This document shows, one piece after another, positions 1 to 9,123 of a stretch of DNA of 64,000 bases. Origin of the DNA: Clostridia bacterium (GTDB taxonomy: Bacteria; Bacillota; Peptococcia; DRI-13; SM3-B62); the NCBI GenBank assembly GCA_018432615.1, contig JAHDSQ010000014.1, positions 83,909 to 147,908 of the forward strand. Direction: 5' to 3'. A program made the translations under genes and the position numbers. How positions within the stretch are numbered: position 1 is the first letter of the stretch; every line of letters begins with the position of its first letter. Under the pieces are notes generated by a model. It saw only the letters and a list, made by a program, of their open reading frames with translations, did no database searches and was not told where the DNA came from.

Positions 1-453
1 CGTAGCCGAAGATCTTTGGATCCCCGTATTCATATAAGCTCCGTTGTCATAGCAGACATATACCATGTCATGTCCTCTTTCCATGGCGCCGGAAAGGGAT
101 TGCAATCCGATATCGTAAGTTCCGCCGTCTCCGCCAAAGGCGATGAATTTGTACTCGCCTTTGATTTTGCCTTTTCTCTTTAAGGCCTTGTAGGCTGCCT
201 CAACACCGCTCATAGTTGCTCCGGCATTTTCAAAGGCGTTATGGATAAAGGAATCCTTCCAGGAGGTATAGGGGTACATAAATGTAGATACTTCCAGACA
301 ACCGGTTGCGCAACCAACGACAAGCTTATCTCCTTCTTTGACAGCCCGTGTGACACCCCTTACTGCGATGGGAGCACCGCAACCTGCACACATTCTATGT
401 CCTCCGGCCAGCCTATCAGGCTTGGACAGTTCTTGTTTCAGATTATATGCCAT
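1..453 (-). CDS. porB: 2-oxoacid (pyruvate):ferredoxin oxidoreductase beta subunit, 3' end cut by window
   Basis: Translation of the minus strand from ATG at 453 gives an open frame that runs off the window edge, so only the first 151 residues are seen. It has the beta-subunit cysteine motif MCAGCGAP near residue 21 and the thiamine-diphosphate signature GGDGG followed by DNGAYMNTG. The beta subunit binds thiamine diphosphate and one 4Fe-4S cluster and catalyses CoA-dependent oxidative decarboxylation of a 2-oxoacid with ferredoxin as acceptor. The start follows the porA stop directly (TAA at 456-454) and has a GGAGGG ribosome site at 461-466. It is the last gene of a gamma-delta-alpha-beta operon. 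Pyruvate is the likely substrate from the overall family resemblance, but 2-ketoisovalerate or 2-ketoglutarate specificity cannot be excluded. Confidence 0.9.
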   Translation of the reverse strand, partial: MAYNLKQELSKPDRLAGGHRMCAGCGAPIAVRGVTRAVKEGDKLVVGCATGCLEVSTFMYPYTSWKDSFIHNAFENAGATMSGVEAAYKALKRKGKIKGEYKFIAFGGDGGTYDIGLQSLSGAMERGHDMVYVCYDNGAYMNTGIQRSSAT

Positions 454-1647
454 TTATTTTCCCTCCTGATCTCTTACTGAAAGATATCTGTATGTTTCTC
501 CGGTAATACCGGTTGCCAGTATTTTATAGAGGTCTTCATAGACACTGCCGATGTCCTCTACCCTGACATCCCTGCCGCCTAAGCCATAGATATAATTTAT
601 TACTGTCGGGGATTCTTTTTCGTGATACAGGGCTGCTTTGATTTCGGCGCCCAATGGACCGCCTTGACTGCTGAAGCTTTCGGTCTTGTCCATGGCGGCT
701 AAGACCTTGACATGTTTTAAGGCTTTGGCGATTTCTTCGGCAGGGAACGGTCTAAAGAGCCTTATTTTCAGTAAGCCTACTTTCTTTCCTTCGTTTCTCA
801 GTTTATCAACTGCATCTTTAGCTGTGCCGGCGGTAGAGTTGATAATTACAATAGCTGCTTCCGCATCCTCCAGCTTGTAGGCTTCAAACAAACCGTATTT
901 TCTTCCGCTGATCTTTTCAAACTCTTTAGCAACTTCTAAGGCAACTCTTTTAGCGTTTTTCATGCCTTCCGCTTGCTGTCTTTTATGCTCGAGATAGTAG
1001 CTTGGTGTATCATAAGGCCCAATCGACATAGGTTGTTTTTCGTTTAAAAGATAGCACTCCGGATTATATTCACCGACAAATTCCTTAACTTTGGCATCTT
1101 CAATCAATTCGATATTTTCTACGGCATGACTAGTGATAAAACCATCCTGACAAACCATTGCAGGTAATTGCACATCCTTATGTTCCGCGATTTTAAGGGC
1201 TTGGATAAAATTATCATAGGCTTCTTGATTGTTTTCGGAATATATCTGTATCCAGCCGCTATCCCTTGAACCCATAGTATCCGAATGGTCAGCGTTGATG
1301 TTTATTGGTCCTGACAAGGCCCTGTTGATGGCTGCGATCGTTATCGGCAGTCTATTCGAAGCGGCCACATATAGTATTTCGTGCATCAGGGCTAAACCGC
1401 AGGAGGAAGTAGCTGTCATGGTTCTCGCTCCCGCTGCTTGCGAGCCCACGCAGGCCGAGATGGCGCTATGTTCACTTTCCACAGGCACAAACTCCGTATC
1501 TACCTGGCCATCGGCTACATATTGGGAAAAATACTGGGGTATTTCTGTGGAAGGTGTTATCGGAAAAGCCGCTACGACATCGGGATTTATCTGTTTCATG
1601 GCAAAGGCGATCGCCTCATTGCCTGATAATCTTTCTCTAATGGACAT
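454..1647 (-). CDS. porA: 2-oxoacid (pyruvate):ferredoxin oxidoreductase alpha subunit
   Basis: This 397-residue protein has the length and motifs of PorA: FPITPSTE near residue 28, SEHSA near 57, the TSSCGLALMHE segment and RDSGWIQIY. The alpha subunit forms the substrate and CoA-binding side of the heterotetramer that interconverts pyruvate and acetyl-CoA with ferredoxin. The ATG at 1647 is preceded by AAAGGAGG. It lies 22 bases after porD and abuts porB, as expected for translational coupling of subunits. In this genome it could consume the pyruvate released by the nicotinate pathway far downstream; that link is inference. Confidence 0.93.
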   Translation of the reverse strand: MSIRERLSGNEAIAFAMKQINPDVVAAFPITPSTEIPQYFSQYVADGQVDTEFVPVESEHSAISACVGSQAAGARTMTATSSCGLALMHEILYVAASNRLPITIAAINRALSGPININADHSDTMGSRDSGWIQIYSENNQEAYDNFIQALKIAEHKDVQLPAMVCQDGFITSHAVENIELIEDAKVKEFVGEYNPECYLLNEKQPMSIGPYDTPSYYLEHKRQQAEGMKNAKRVALEVAKEFEKISGRKYGLFEAYKLEDAEAAIVIINSTAGTAKDAVDKLRNEGKKVGLLKIRLFRPFPAEEIAKALKHVKVLAAMDKTESFSSQGGPLGAEIKAALYHEKESPTVINYIYGLGGRDVRVEDIGSVYEDLYKILATGITGETYRYLSVRDQEGK

Positions 1648-1669
1648 TGGTATTACCTCCTTTAACTTC

Positions 1670-1969
1670 TTAATTATCGGCTTTCATTTCAATGGCTTTA
1701 ACCGGACATACTTTGGCACAGATGCCACAGCCTTTGCAATATTCATAGATAAAATCGCCCCTTTTTCCGTCCTTGACCGGAATTGCCAAATCCGGGCATA
1801 CGGGTGCGCATAGTAGGCATTGGTTACATTTATCGGCTATGAATACAGGTTTGATTGTCCGCCAATCACCGGTATGAAACTCTTCGGAGTTACCGCTGGC
1901 GCATACATTCCCGCCCGGGGTGATTTCTTGCCAGCTGATTGTTTCATCAATATTTATTTTATTTGTCAT
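1670..1969 (-). CDS. porD: 2-oxoacid:ferredoxin oxidoreductase delta subunit (2x[4Fe-4S] ferredoxin)
   Basis: A 99-residue ferredoxin-like subunit with two CxxCxxCxxxCP motifs (CNQCLLCAPVCP and CKGCGICAKVCP). It passes electrons from the catalytic beta subunit to external ferredoxin. Two adjacent ATG codons exist at 1972 and 1969; 1969 has better spacing from the GGAGG at about 1977-1981. Its start overlaps the end of porG by 11 bases, which suggests coupled translation. Confidence 0.92.
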   Translation of the reverse strand: MTNKINIDETISWQEITPGGNVCASGNSEEFHTGDWRTIKPVFIADKCNQCLLCAPVCPDLAIPVKDGKRGDFIYEYCKGCGICAKVCPVKAIEMKADN

Positions 1970-2540
1970 CATCCAACCTCCTCAGTGTCATAATCAAAGC
2001 ATTCATGTTACCCTCGATAACATTTGGCTTAGCTGCGAATTTGTGCTCGAAGGAATGCTTCATTTCATCGAGAAATCTGTCTTCGTCCATCAGTTTGCTA
2101 ACTTTGACTACGGCTGCCAGCATGGGGGTATTGGGGAAATATTTACCCAGCGTACTTTCGGATATTTCCTTAGCATCAATGGTATAGATGCGACAATCAT
2201 AATCAGGATAATTGTTCTTGATTTCTTCCGGGGTCTTGGCGGTGTTGATAATAATGGCGCCGTCTTTCTTCAAGCCTTTGGACACAGGAACCGATTCTAA
2301 CAAGGATTCGTCAACAACGACTACATAGTTCGGTTCATAGATATTGGAGTGGACCCTGATTTTTTCTCCGCTTATTCTGTTATAAGCTGTTATGGGTGCT
2401 CCCATTCTTTCAGGCCCGTACTCTGGGAAACCTTGTACATACATGCCGGTACTAAAGGCGACATCTGCCAAGAGTAAGGCCGCTGTTTTGGCACCCTGGC
2501 CGCCACGCCCATGCCAGCGGATTTCTGTTAAATTGGACAT
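1959..2540 (-). CDS. porG: 2-oxoacid:ferredoxin oxidoreductase gamma subunit
   Basis: A 193-residue protein starting MSNLTEIRWHGRGGQGA, the characteristic gamma-subunit glycine-rich N-terminus, followed by FPEYGPERMGAP. The gamma subunit is a structural and CoA-contacting part of the four-subunit enzyme. It is the first gene of the operon, 39 bases downstream of a sigma-54 promoter, with a GAGGAGG ribosome site before the ATG at 2540. The separate gamma, delta, alpha and beta subunits distinguish this enzyme from the single-chain pyruvate:ferredoxin oxidoreductase common in many Clostridia. Confidence 0.92.
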   Translation of the reverse strand: MSNLTEIRWHGRGGQGAKTAALLLADVAFSTGMYVQGFPEYGPERMGAPITAYNRISGEKIRVHSNIYEPNYVVVVDESLLESVPVSKGLKKDGAIIINTAKTPEEIKNNYPDYDCRIYTIDAKEISESTLGKYFPNTPMLAAVVKVSKLMDEDRFLDEMKHSFEHKFAAKPNVIEGNMNALIMTLRRLDDDK

Positions 2541-2579
2541 TAATTGAACCTCCTCACGTTTGATTAACTTAATTTATAA

Positions 2580-2595
2580 TGCAAGAAGCATGCCA
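2580..2595 (-). promoter_or_regulatory. Sigma-54 (-24/-12) promoter of porGDAB
   Basis: On the minus strand the sequence is TGGCATGCTTCTTGCA. The invariant GG and GC are separated by exactly ten bases and both hexamers match the sigma-54 consensus TGGCACG-N4-TTGCW. It sits 40 bases upstream of the porG start and points into the operon. A divergent sigma-54 activator gene lies immediately behind it. Confidence 0.82.
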
Positions 2596-2637
2596 AGGCT
2601 AAAAAAAGCTAACATGCAACGTTTTTCTTGAGGAAAT

Positions 2638-2677
2638 ATGTTATAAATGTTAGAATGATGGCATAAGATGTTATAAA
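2638..2677. promoter_or_regulatory. Candidate activator-binding direct repeats upstream of the por promoter
   Basis: ATGTTATAAA occurs at 2638-2647 and again at 2668-2677, spaced 30 bases apart (about three helical turns on one face of the DNA). The copies lie about 43 and 73 bases upstream of the -24 element of the por promoter, a usual place for an upstream activating sequence. The regulator is inferred to be the divergent gene starting at 2693. Confidence 0.45.
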
Positions 2678-2692
2678 CGACGGGTGGTTATA

Positions 2693-4072
2693 TTGCTAAA
2701 ATATGAAGATTTGCATGAGAATAAACTGTTTGAAAGGATTCTTAATAGTTGTAATGATGGTATTAACGTAGTGGACAAAAAGGGGATATTGATTTATGCA
2801 AATAAAGTGTCTGCCGATTACGCTAATAGTAAACGAGAAGAGATGATAGGCAAGCATATTTCCCTTTTTTATCCGCAGGCAGTTGTACTGAAAGTGTTGG
2901 AAACTCAAACTGCCATATTAGATGAAAGAATCCATTATGTAGGGCAAAAAAAGTATGTGATTAGTTCCTATCCTATCTATATTGGTAACGAATTTCAAGG
3001 GGCATATTCTGTTTTTCAGGATATTCGGGAAATTGATGAGCTTAATCGAAGGATTAAGTATTTAGAACTCCATTTGGCCTTGAGTAAAACAGAAACGAAC
3101 ATCACCTCTGTTATTGGTAATAAGGGGAGTCTGGAAGATGTGCTCATTAAAGCCAAAAGAACAGTCGGGTCGCTGGCAGGACCCAGACACTCAATTATTA
3201 TCGGGGAATCCGGGACAGGGAAAACAATGCTGGCGAATCTTATCTATAAATATGCGATAGAAGTAGGTGTTCTTGATAAAAAGGCCCCTTTTATTGAAAT
3301 AAACTGCGGGCAGTTTACCAACTCTGATATTGCCGCACTAGAGATATTTGGCAGTGAAGAGGGGGCTTATACCGGGTCTAAGCAAAAAAAAGGCCTGTTT
3401 GAACAGGCCAGCGGCGGAATTTTATTTTTGGATGAAGCACATGCTTTAGAAAACTACCAAACTCTTCTTCTTAAAGCGATTGAATCAGGACGTATTCGCA
3501 GAATAGGAGGCAATAGAGAAATCCCGGTGGATGTAATAGTTATCGCAGCCTCCACAAAAAACTTGAAAGAAGCAATGCTTCCGGAACTCTATCAACGTCT
3601 GGCGCAATATGAGTTATATCTTCCTTCGTTGAAGGAAAGAAGTTTTGCAGAGAAAAAAAGTTTGTTTAATCATTTTGTTGAAAAGTACATCAACGCCGTG
3701 GAAAGCCTGCATGGAATCAAATTCAAAATTTCTTTTGATAAGGAAACCAAAGAATCCATTCTCAAAGCTAATTATCCTAGAAATATACGACAGTTGCGTG
3801 ACGTGATTAATTACAGCATTGATGCGGCTACTCCTTTAATTACAGATATCAAGGATGAAAATACGATCAGCGTGATTGTTGATCTTGAACATCTTCCATT
3901 TGAAAAAAGCCATGGTAAGAAGATAAGCATCGATGAAAGGGCAGAGGATCTGATAAAGGGGTATTATAGACAGGGGTACGGACCGAGAAGGATTTCAAAA
4001 AAACTCATTAGTGTCGGTTACAACATTGAGTACTATAGGATAGCTTATTACTTAAAGAAACATACAGGATGA
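2693..4072 (+). CDS. PAS-AAA+ sigma-54-dependent activator, probable regulator of porGDAB
   Basis: A 459-residue enhancer-binding protein. An N-terminal PAS-like sensor covers about residues 10-120. An AAA+ domain follows with Walker A GESGTGKT near 171-178 and Walker B LFLDEA near 244-249. The sigma-54 contact loop reads GAYTGS instead of the usual GAFTGA, keeping the essential threonine. The C-terminus is not a normal Fis-type helix-turn-helix: it ends GYGPRRISKKL...YRIAYYLKK, a different HTH-like segment. I chose the TTG at 2693 because GGGTGG lies five bases before it; the in-frame GTG at 2684 has no ribosome site. It is divergent from por, which carries a sigma-54 promoter, so autologous control of por is likely. 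The signal seen by the PAS domain is unknown. Confidence 0.85.
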   Translation: MLKYEDLHENKLFERILNSCNDGINVVDKKGILIYANKVSADYANSKREEMIGKHISLFYPQAVVLKVLETQTAILDERIHYVGQKKYVISSYPIYIGNEFQGAYSVFQDIREIDELNRRIKYLELHLALSKTETNITSVIGNKGSLEDVLIKAKRTVGSLAGPRHSIIIGESGTGKTMLANLIYKYAIEVGVLDKKAPFIEINCGQFTNSDIAALEIFGSEEGAYTGSKQKKGLFEQASGGILFLDEAHALENYQTLLLKAIESGRIRRIGGNREIPVDVIVIAASTKNLKEAMLPELYQRLAQYELYLPSLKERSFAEKKSLFNHFVEKYINAVESLHGIKFKISFDKETKESILKANYPRNIRQLRDVINYSIDAATPLITDIKDENTISVIVDLEHLPFEKSHGKKISIDERAEDLIKGYYRQGYGPRRISKKLISVGYNIEYYRIAYYLKKHTG

Positions 4073-4096
4073 TTACTAATGTGAAGGATGATTTAA

Positions 4097-4735
4097 TTGT
4101 ACAAAGGGATAAGATGCAGATTATGTAATGCTGAAACAACGTTTTTCTCTGAATTCAGGGGTAATCGGTATTACCGATGTTCTGGCTGTTTATCTCTAAT
4201 GTTGGATCCTCAAAAGTATCTTTCACAAGAAAACGAAAAAAAGCTCTATGAAGAGCACAATAATGACGTGGAAGACCCGAGATATCAACAATTTGTGACT
4301 CCTATACTCGAAAAAGTTGAACATAGGTTTGATCAAGGACATTTAGGCTTGGATTTTGGTGCCGGAACGGGGCCTGTTATTACAAAGCTTTTGCGGGAAA
4401 AGGGTTATAACATGGAACTCTATGACCCTTTTTTCTGGAATGATCACAAGGTTCTTGAACTGAGGTATGACTTCATCGTTTGTTGTGAGGTAATCGAGCA
4501 CTTTCATAATCCGGGCAAGGAGTTTGAATTATTACGGTTGCTACTAAAACCCGGTGGTTCCCTTTATTGTATGACGGTAGTTTATAGTGAGGATATTGAT
4601 TTTGGTAAGTGGCATTATAAAAATGACCCAACTCATGTGTTTTTTTACCATGAACGTGCGCTGGCGTGGATCAAAGAACATTATGACTTCTCGGCAGTAA
4701 GAAAAGAAGGCAGATTGATTCAATTTGAAGTTTAG
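4097..4735 (+). CDS. Class I SAM-dependent methyltransferase with N-terminal zinc ribbon
   Basis: A 212-residue protein. Residues 7-32 hold two CxxC pairs (CRLC and CSGC) that look like a small zinc ribbon. A Rossmann-type SAM-binding motif, LDFGAGTGPV, lies near residue 83, followed by CCEVIEHFHNP and LKPGGSLY, typical of the Methyltransf_23 type. The acceptor is unknown. The start is TTG at 4097 with AAGGA nine bases upstream. It follows the activator gene by 24 bases and is close to the sensor kinase gene, so the three may be co-transcribed, but no functional link is visible. Confidence 0.75.
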   Translation: MYKGIRCRLCNAETTFFSEFRGNRYYRCSGCLSLMLDPQKYLSQENEKKLYEEHNNDVEDPRYQQFVTPILEKVEHRFDQGHLGLDFGAGTGPVITKLLREKGYNMELYDPFFWNDHKVLELRYDFIVCCEVIEHFHNPGKEFELLRLLLKPGGSLYCMTVVYSEDIDFGKWHYKNDPTHVFFYHERALAWIKEHYDFSAVRKEGRLIQFEV

Positions 4736-4757
4736 CAGTACAAAGCGAGGTAGTATT

Positions 4758-7700
4758 TTGAAAATTATTACGTATATAAGAGATAAAATAATAGTAGTTT
4801 GTGGTTTGCTTATAGTTGTTTTAATACTTGCCGGTGTATATTGGTTAGCGACGCAAGAAAATAATACGAATAAGCTCATTAATAATGGTTTTCTGGATTT
4901 AGCTTCTTGGGATTCATCGTCTGATGGTATCTTTAATCTTAACGGAGAATGGGAGTTTTACTGGGACAAGCTTTTCACGTATGAAGATCTCTCTAGCGAC
5001 GACATTCAACCGGACTTAATGGCTGAAGTGCCAAGAGTATGGAACAAATACCAGTTGGGTGGTAATAACTTACCTGGTTTTGGAGCTGCAACCTATAGGT
5101 TGAAAGTAAAAAATGCCCAAGAAGGACAGAAGTACGCAATAAGAATGCCGGCTATTTCAGCGGCATATAAACTTTACATAAATGATGAAATGCTTGCTGC
5201 AAACGGCGAGGTGGGATTAAGCCCAGAACACTTTAAGCCCCAATATCAACCCACCCTGGTTCAATTCAAACCACAGCCCGAGAGTTTTGATATAATCATC
5301 CAGGTTGCCAACTTCTCTTATGCCCGTGGCGGTTTGTGGAATCCCGTTTATTTGGGTTTTGCTCAAAGTATCATCAATTACGACAAAGCCATAGGGTATA
5401 AGGATTTATTTTTGGTTGGCGCATTTTTAATGATGGCGCTATATTATCTATGTGTATTTTTCATGCGGATCGATGGGAAGCGCAGTCTATACTTTGCTTT
5501 ATTGTGCCTGACGGCAATAACCATGACCATAATTTATGGTGATTATCTGATAAATAGGATATTTTCATGGGTAGATTATAATTTTATTGTTGCCGTAGAT
5601 TATATTTCAACCAGCTTGGCTCCAATCATCCTTGTTTTTCTCATAGGAGAGCTTTTTCCTGAGCATACCTCCCGAAAAATCAGAAAATTGCTTGCCATAT
5701 ATGCGGTTATTGTATCTCTTTTTATTCTCCTTGTTCCTATTCAGATTTATACCAGTCTGCTCTATTTCTTCCAAGCCTTAGGTGTGGCAATGGCTGTTTA
5801 TGCAGTAGCTTGTGCTGCAAGAGCCTACGCAAAAAACAAGGGAGATTCTGCTCTTATTATGCTAGGGGCGCTGATTGTTACCTTAGGGGGTACATATGAT
5901 GTTTTTTATCACAACAACGTAATATCCTCGGATTTTGGCGAGGTTTCTTCCGTGGGATTTCTTATCTTTCTCTTTATCCAGGCCTTTATTTTAGCAAGGC
6001 GTTTTTCCAGATCTTTTCTTGAGGCCAAAAGGCTGTCGGAGAAGTTAATTAAACTGGATAAGCTCAAGGATGAGTTTCTGGCCAATACAACTCATGAACT
6101 AAGGACTCCCCTTAATGCCATGATCAATATTGCCGACGGAATATCCAGAGGCACAGAAGGCCCGGTAAATGAGAGCCAAAGGATGGCGCTTGATTTGATT
6201 TCCGGTAGTGGCAAGCGACTTACCAATTTGATAAACGATATCTTGGATTACTCAAAGCTGAGAAACTTAAATCTCAAATTGAATATTCAGCCGGTAAATC
6301 TAAGGCGTGTTGTTGGAAGTGTTATAAACACATTGGAAAGAACAAACAAGCCGGAAGGGGTACAGCTGGTAATCGATATTCCCGATGGTATTCCTGATAT
6401 TAAGGCGGATGAAAACAGGCTGGTTCAAATATTTTACAACCTGCTTGGTAATGCTTTGAAATTTACTGAGTCAGGATATATCAAAGTTAGTGCAGTCCAA
6501 GTCGAGGATGCTTTAGAAATATGTGTAAAGGATACGGGGGTTGGCATTCCTGAAGAGAAACAGAAAATCATCTTTGATTCTTTTAAACAGCTTGAAGATT
6601 CATTGACCCGGAGAAGCGGAGGTGCCGGATTGGGACTTTATATAACAAAGCACCTGGTTGAAGCTCATGGCGGTGAAATAAATGTAAAATCGAAGGTAGG
6701 AGTCGGTTCTGAATTTTTCTTCACCATACCCGTTTCTACAGGGACTGCAATTGAAAAACCATGGGATTTTGAAACATCTGAGGCAGAAATGGCAACAACT
6801 CAATACAGCGGGAGTGATATTAATAAGTTTCCTTTCAGATATGCTGGGGAAGGACCCCATATCATGCTGGTGGATGATAATAGAGCAAACCTTATATCTT
6901 TGGCCGGTATTTTAAGACTAAAGAATTACACTATTACCGCAATTACTTCCAGCGAGGAGTTCTTTACAGAATTTAATACCTCAAAGGATGTTTCCCTTGT
7001 TATTTTGGATGTAATGCTGCCGGGCTTATCGGGCTATGAGATATGCCGGGAAATCAGAAAAAAATATACGGTTTCCGAACTGCCCGTATTGATGCTGACT
7101 GCCAGAACAACAACAAAGGATATTGTAATGGGTATGGAGGCAGGAGCCAATGATTATCTCGCCAAGCCTTTTGATACCGATGAACTTTTAGCAAGGGTGG
7201 GTACTCTTATACAGCTAAAAATATCGGTGGATAAAGCCATGGCTTCAGAATTAGCTTTTCTCCAGGCCCAGATCAAACCCCACTTTTTATATAACGCCTT
7301 AAATACCTTTGCTTCGATATCTTTGTATGACATTGATAAGGCAAGGAAATTGATTATAGAGTTCGGGAATTATTTGAGAAGGACCTTTGACTTTAAGAAC
7401 TTGAGCCAGCTGGCACCGTTAAAGAATGAAATAGAGCTTGTAAAAGCTTATCTGGAAATTGAGAAAGCACGTTTTGAGGAAAGGATAGAAGTCACATATG
7501 ACCTGCCTGATAATCTGGAAATAAAAATACCTATTCTGACACTGCAACCTATTGTGGAAAATGCCGTGATACACGGAATACTTCCCAAAGACGAGGGAGG
7601 GCGCATTGAAATAACCATCAAAGAGCAAGAAGAAAAATTGGTTTTCATGGTTAAAGACAATGGTGCATGTATGGACTCGGCTCAGAAAAGTCGTATTTTT

Positions 7701-7835
7701 GATCATGATTTTGGAAGCGGTATCGGACTTTCGAATATAGATTACAGATTGAAGAAGCTTTATGGAAAAGGGCTTAATATTATGAGTAATCCTGGTAGTG
7801 GAACAGAGGTAAGATGGGAGATACCGATAAGATAG
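4758..7835 (+). CDS. Hybrid sensor with 7TMR-DISM module, HisKA kinase, receiver and LytS-type kinase
   Basis: A 1025-residue multidomain sensor. Order: one N-terminal membrane segment (about 10-31), an extracellular jelly-roll-like domain with LNGEWEFYW, a seven-helix membrane block (about 214-420), and a HisKA domain with phospho-acceptor His446 in THELRTPLN. Then come a HATPase with DTGVGIPEE and GAGLGLYI, a receiver with Asp751 in VILDVMLPG and YLAKPF, and a second, LytS-type kinase with His842 in QIKPHFLYNAL and its own ATPase (GSGIGLSNI). Carrying two unrelated histidine kinase types in one chain is unusual. I prefer the TTG at 4758, with GAGG seven bases upstream, over the TTG at 4725 that overlaps the preceding gene. 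The response regulator follows 16 bases downstream and is its likely partner. The 7TMR-DISM ligand is unknown. Confidence 0.88.
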   Translation: MKIITYIRDKIIVVCGLLIVVLILAGVYWLATQENNTNKLINNGFLDLASWDSSSDGIFNLNGEWEFYWDKLFTYEDLSSDDIQPDLMAEVPRVWNKYQLGGNNLPGFGAATYRLKVKNAQEGQKYAIRMPAISAAYKLYINDEMLAANGEVGLSPEHFKPQYQPTLVQFKPQPESFDIIIQVANFSYARGGLWNPVYLGFAQSIINYDKAIGYKDLFLVGAFLMMALYYLCVFFMRIDGKRSLYFALLCLTAITMTIIYGDYLINRIFSWVDYNFIVAVDYISTSLAPIILVFLIGELFPEHTSRKIRKLLAIYAVIVSLFILLVPIQIYTSLLYFFQALGVAMAVYAVACAARAYAKNKGDSALIMLGALIVTLGGTYDVFYHNNVISSDFGEVSSVGFLIFLFIQAFILARRFSRSFLEAKRLSEKLIKLDKLKDEFLANTTHELRTPLNAMINIADGISRGTEGPVNESQRMALDLISGSGKRLTNLINDILDYSKLRNLNLKLNIQPVNLRRVVGSVINTLERTNKPEGVQLVIDIPDGIPDIKADENRLVQIFYNLLGNALKFTESGYIKVSAVQVEDALEICVKDTGVGIPEEKQKIIFDSFKQLEDSLTRRSGGAGLGLYITKHLVEAHGGEINVKSKVGVGSEFFFTIPVSTGTAIEKPWDFETSEAEMATTQYSGSDINKFPFRYAGEGPHIMLVDDNRANLISLAGILRLKNYTITAITSSEEFFTEFNTSKDVSLVILDVMLPGLSGYEICREIRKKYTVSELPVLMLTARTTTKDIVMGMEAGANDYLAKPFDTDELLARVGTLIQLKISVDKAMASELAFLQAQIKPHFLYNALNTFASISLYDIDKARKLIIEFGNYLRRTFDFKNLSQLAPLKNEIELVKAYLEIEKARFEERIEVTYDLPDNLEIKIPILTLQPIVENAVIHGILPKDEGGRIEITIKEQEEKLVFMVKDNGACMDSAQKSRIFDHDFGSGIGLSNIDYRLKKLYGKGLNIMSNPGSGTEVRWEIPIR

Positions 7836-7851
7836 GAGGGTCAGTGGTTAA

Positions 7852-8946
7852 ATGATTAATGTTGTACTGGTGGATGACGAAAGACCGGCACTTAAGGGGC
7901 TTGAATTTTTATTGAAAGAGTATCCTCAAATTTCCATAACCGGTATGTATACTAATCCCTTGACTGCCATCGAGGAAATTGGACGCTTGAAACCGCAGGT
8001 GGTTTTTCTGGACATCAACATGCCCCAACTGCGGGGTATAGATGCGGCATCAAGAATTTTAGACTTAAGTGCGCGCACGGATATTGTATTTGTAACAGCC
8101 TTTGATCAATATGCCGTTGAGGCTTTTGACTTGTATGCCCTTGACTATTTGTTAAAACCCATTACCCCGGAACGCTTTAAAAAAACCATTGAACGCGTAA
8201 TGCATAAGAATAAAGCAGTCCGTAAAAGCGTTGAACGCAGACTTAAAATTAAATGCATGGGATGTTTTCAGGTGGCCTGGGATAATCAGGAACCCATCAA
8301 GTGGCGTACGGAAAAGACGAAAGAGTTGTTCGCTTTTTTACTGCAGAATAACGGCAGGAATATATCAAAGGATGAGTTGTTGGATAAGCTTTGGGCAGAG
8401 GATGCCCCTGAAAAAGCAATCCGTCAGTTGTACAATGGTATTTACTATATTCGTAAAGCCCTGGAAGAGTATGGGATAGATAGGTCATTGACTAGAATAG
8501 ACAGCAATTACAACCTTATGCTTGGGCCGGTGGATTTTGATGTAAGACGTATTTACGAACTATCTAAAAAAGATATGCATGATTCGGATATGCTGGAGGA
8601 AATGGAAACCCTTTATACAGGAGAATATCTGGCAGGTGAAGACTATCAATGGGCATATTTTGAGAGGGAAGGTTTGAGAAAGCTATCCCAAGAATGTTTA
8701 ATAAAATTGGCAAGGCAATACATTAAAAAAGGTTATTATGACAAGGCAGAGAGTAAATTAACTAAAGCTTATTCTCAAAACCCATATGAAGAAATGATCA
8801 CGGAACTTCTCTTGCAACTTTACATTGCTACAGGGAATAAGAGTAAAGCTGTTATGCATTTCAAATCATATTCTGAGATTCTAAAGGAAGACTTGGGTAT
8901 CGAACCGAATGATAAATTGAATGGAATATATAAATCCATCAAGTAA
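7852..8946 (+). CDS. SARP-family response regulator (receiver + winged helix + BTAD)
   Basis: A 364-residue regulator. The receiver (1-120) has acidic residues DDE at 8-10, phospho-acceptor Asp54 in VFLDINMP, Thr82 and Lys102 in YLLKPI. A winged-helix DNA-binding domain follows (about 130-225; LFAFLLQNNGRNISKDELLDKLW), then a bacterial transcriptional activator domain of TPR-like helices (about 230-364). It probably receives phosphate from the LytS-type module of the preceding kinase, because its receiver resembles LytTR-family receivers. Targets are unknown; the nearest downstream genes are a pseudo-receiver and a giant surface protein. Confidence 0.88.
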   Translation: MINVVLVDDERPALKGLEFLLKEYPQISITGMYTNPLTAIEEIGRLKPQVVFLDINMPQLRGIDAASRILDLSARTDIVFVTAFDQYAVEAFDLYALDYLLKPITPERFKKTIERVMHKNKAVRKSVERRLKIKCMGCFQVAWDNQEPIKWRTEKTKELFAFLLQNNGRNISKDELLDKLWAEDAPEKAIRQLYNGIYYIRKALEEYGIDRSLTRIDSNYNLMLGPVDFDVRRIYELSKKDMHDSDMLEEMETLYTGEYLAGEDYQWAYFEREGLRKLSQECLIKLARQYIKKGYYDKAESKLTKAYSQNPYEEMITELLLQLYIATGNKSKAVMHFKSYSEILKEDLGIEPNDKLNGIYKSIK

Positions 8947-8971
8947 TGACTGCTTATCAAGGATTATAGCA

Positions 8972-9025
8972 AAAGCCGTTGGTCTATCAATCAGATTTTG
9001 ATAGATCGGCGGCTTTACTTTTTTT
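8972..9025 (+). terminator. Rho-independent terminator after the SARP regulator
   Basis: An inverted repeat begins AAAGCCG at 8972 and closes CGGCTTT near 9016, with GGTCTATCAA pairing TTGATAGATC inside it. A T-run follows (ACTTTTTTT, 9017-9025). Confidence 0.85.
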
Positions 9026-9123
9026 GATGAAATTTTGATGAAAACCACCCTGTATAATCACATCCAAGATGAAAAATTTGTCGATTCATGTCTAATGCTG
9101 TTTCGATACGAGGAGGTGGGTAT

